From Rhodanobacter sp. B05 (GTDB lineage: Bacteria; Pseudomonadota; Gammaproteobacteria; Xanthomonadales; Rhodanobacteraceae): a DNA stretch of 64,000 nucleotides. Location of the stretch: NCBI RefSeq assembly GCF_002001085.1, contig NZ_MUNU01000019.1:496001-560000 (forward strand). Reading direction: 5' to 3'. The notes below the pieces were generated by a model. That model did not search any database and was not told the origin of the DNA. It was given only the letters and a program-made list of their open reading frames with translations. Both the position numbers and the translations under genes were made by a program. Shown here in pieces: positions 63,964 to 64,000 of the stretch (position 1 is its first letter; every line of letters starts with the position of its first letter).

Positions 63964-64000
63964 TCAGGCGGGCTCGGCTTCAGCCGGGGCTTCGGCGGCG
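63964..64000 (-). CDS. rplJ: 50S ribosomal protein L10, C-terminal end (runs off the window)
   Basis: Only the last 11 codons and the stop (TGA at 63966-63964) are in the window, reading AAEAPAEAEPA. An Ala/Glu/Pro-rich tail and the position 51 bases before rplL fit L10, which anchors the L7/L12 stalk. The identification rests on synteny and the tail alone. Confidence 0.8.
   Translation of the reverse strand, partial: AAEAPAEAEPA

Overview
The window is high-GC bacterial DNA. It reads as a gammaproteobacterium of the Xanthomonadales (Lysobacterales), most likely the family Rhodanobacteraceae. This assignment rests on protein similarity recalled from memory, on the gene content of the ribosomal cluster, and on many short hairpin repeats between genes; no database was searched. 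Nearly every gene lies on the minus strand. The only clear plus-strand genes are two at 29.8-31.0 kb.

Positions 1-22.5 kb form an accessory secretion region. At the left edge is a two-partner secretion pair: a TpsB outer-membrane transporter and the N-terminal third of a haemagglutinin-like TpsA exoprotein that runs off the window. Upstream of it lies half of a type VI secretion system (T6SS). In transcription order it has a PAAR tip, a TPR-methyltransferase, VgrG, a DUF6931-like protein, an FHA protein, TssK, TssL with an OmpA domain, TssM, TagF, a PP2C phosphatase, a very large membrane kinase and a small membrane protein. Sheath, baseplate, tube, ClpV and TssJ genes are not in the window. 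The threonine-phosphorylation branch is elaborate: the kinase carries a TagR-like formylglycine-enzyme domain, TagF carries a degenerate PP2C domain, and the kinase and TssL share a short threonine motif.

Positions 22.6-35.3 kb hold housekeeping and metabolic genes: tldD, a yhdP-type AsmA protein, rng, a PP-loop ATPase and a uracil-DNA-glycosylase-like gene (plus strand), a diheme and a triheme cytochrome c, a class II DAHP synthase and dsbB.

Positions 35.4-64 kb are the universal transcription/translation cluster, read right to left: rplJ (end only), rplL, rpoB, rpoC, rpsL, rpsG, fusA, tuf, the S10 operon, the spc operon, secY, and the alpha operon ending in rplQ and a strong terminator. 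Promoter-like sequences precede rpsL, rpsJ and rpsM. An attenuator-like hairpin lies between rplL and rpoB. The longer spacers are filled by a family of paired hairpins whose loops carry GGA; these and the T6SS phosphorylation module are the most interesting observations.
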